A stretch of DNA of 64,000 nucleotides from Girardinichthys multiradiatus (lineage: Eukaryota; Chordata; Actinopteri; Cyprinodontiformes; Goodeidae). The position numbers and the translations under genes were made by a program. The DNA is taken from contig NC_061806.1 of assembly GCF_021462225.1 (NCBI RefSeq), positions 31,617,644 to 31,681,643 of the forward strand, given 5' to 3'. The notes below the pieces were generated by a model. That model ran no database searches, was not told where the DNA came from, and saw nothing but the letters and a program-made list of their open reading frames with translations. Positions 63,388-64,000 of this stretch are shown in pieces. Numbering within the stretch: the stretch's first letter is position 1; every line of letters begins with the position of its first letter.

Positions 63388-64000
63388 TTAGTCACATATT
63401 ACCAAAGCGCATTGTTACAGTTAATGGCCCAGTTGCCTTTTTCTTGATGTTTGTGATAGCAGGACAGAAAAGGACAATTGGCATGTCGATGGCATCAAAT
63501 CATTGTTATGGAGGGTGATTCCAAGAGAGAGGTCTTTAGTGCAGTTTAAATAACAGGGAGTTTTGGAGATATTTTTTTTTATCTCCCCTACCCCTGTCCT
63601 CCCTTGTGTGGGGGCAAGATAAACTTAGGTCCTTGGCCAGCCTTATTTGTCATAGCTGTAGTTATTTTAAATTTGTAGTTATTGCTCTTACTGTAGACAT
63701 GTGCAAGTTTATACAAGTTGGTAGCAATTCTTTATATTCTCTATGTATACCAACACACCTACCATACTCTCCTGTCATTCCCATTTTGGAGAGTGGTTAA
63801 GAGAAATGGTCCTCTTTATTATTTTATATGTATATCCCAGGGAAACAAGATGTTACAAAATACATACAACAATGTAAAAAAACACTGTATAAATTTATTA
63901 AAATATGTCTAAAAATATATTGTGAGAATTATGCTGCTGTAGAAAACAGAGAAGCGTTTCAATGTTTTTTATCAATATCTTTGCTTCGGGGGCCAGTAAT
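63388..64000. other. end of window, intron with transposon relic
   Basis: The first 100 bases or so continue the Tc1-like relic cut by the LTR (TTAGTCACATATTACCAAAG). The rest is unassigned AT-rich sequence, and the window ends without the next grin2d exon. Confidence 0.45.

Overview
This is a vertebrate genomic window, almost certainly from a teleost fish. It shows GT-AG spliced coding exons in long AT-rich introns. The introns carry fish-typical repeats: several Tc1-like transposon families, L2/Rex-type LINEs with GAATT or GATTCT tails, a tRNA-derived SINE and solo LTRs. The species and the teleost sub-lineage cannot be fixed from the sequence alone.

The only host gene I can support is on the + strand. 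It is an NMDA-type ionotropic glutamate receptor GluN2 subunit, best matched to GluN2D (grin2d; the grin2da/grin2db paralogue is not resolved). Nine consecutive coding exons lie at 13333-13538, 15406-15574, 23924-24077, 41599-41724, 42987-43099, 44387-44503, 44984-45144, 52004-52073 and 54217-54334. Spliced, they give 1234 nt, or 411 uninterrupted codons plus one base. All junction phases agree and all introns are GT...AG. They encode the S1 half of the glutamate-binding domain, M1, the M2 pore loop, M3 and most of S2. The amino-terminal domain exons lie upstream of the window. The exon with the end of S2 and M4, and the C-terminal tail exon, were not found and should lie downstream. The gene therefore spans the window and is cut at both ends.

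Layout: 1-13332 is the end of an upstream intron, packed with LINE fragments (including a nearly 4-kb antisense L2 relic with a nested LINE tip), a SINE and two Tc1 relics. The introns at 15575-23923 and 24078-41598 hold solo LTRs, a fish repeat in both orientations, two near-complete Tc1 elements with disabled transposases and a LINE fragment. The intron at 45145-52003 holds an unusual 1.4-kb foldback element with long terminal inverted repeats and subterminal 22-bp repeats. The intron at 52074-54216 is mostly a Tc1 element whose 3' end lies 23 bp from the next exon. From 54335 to the end is an intron with a GC-rich LINE relic at about 57.0-58.9 kb and a solo LTR at 62.8 kb inserted in an older DNA-transposon relic.

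I found no operon, CRISPR array, phage or other undescribed gene system. The most interesting features are the foldback element, the Tc1 insertion that may supply a branch point to grin2d, and two introns that seem to split exons I remember as single in mammals.
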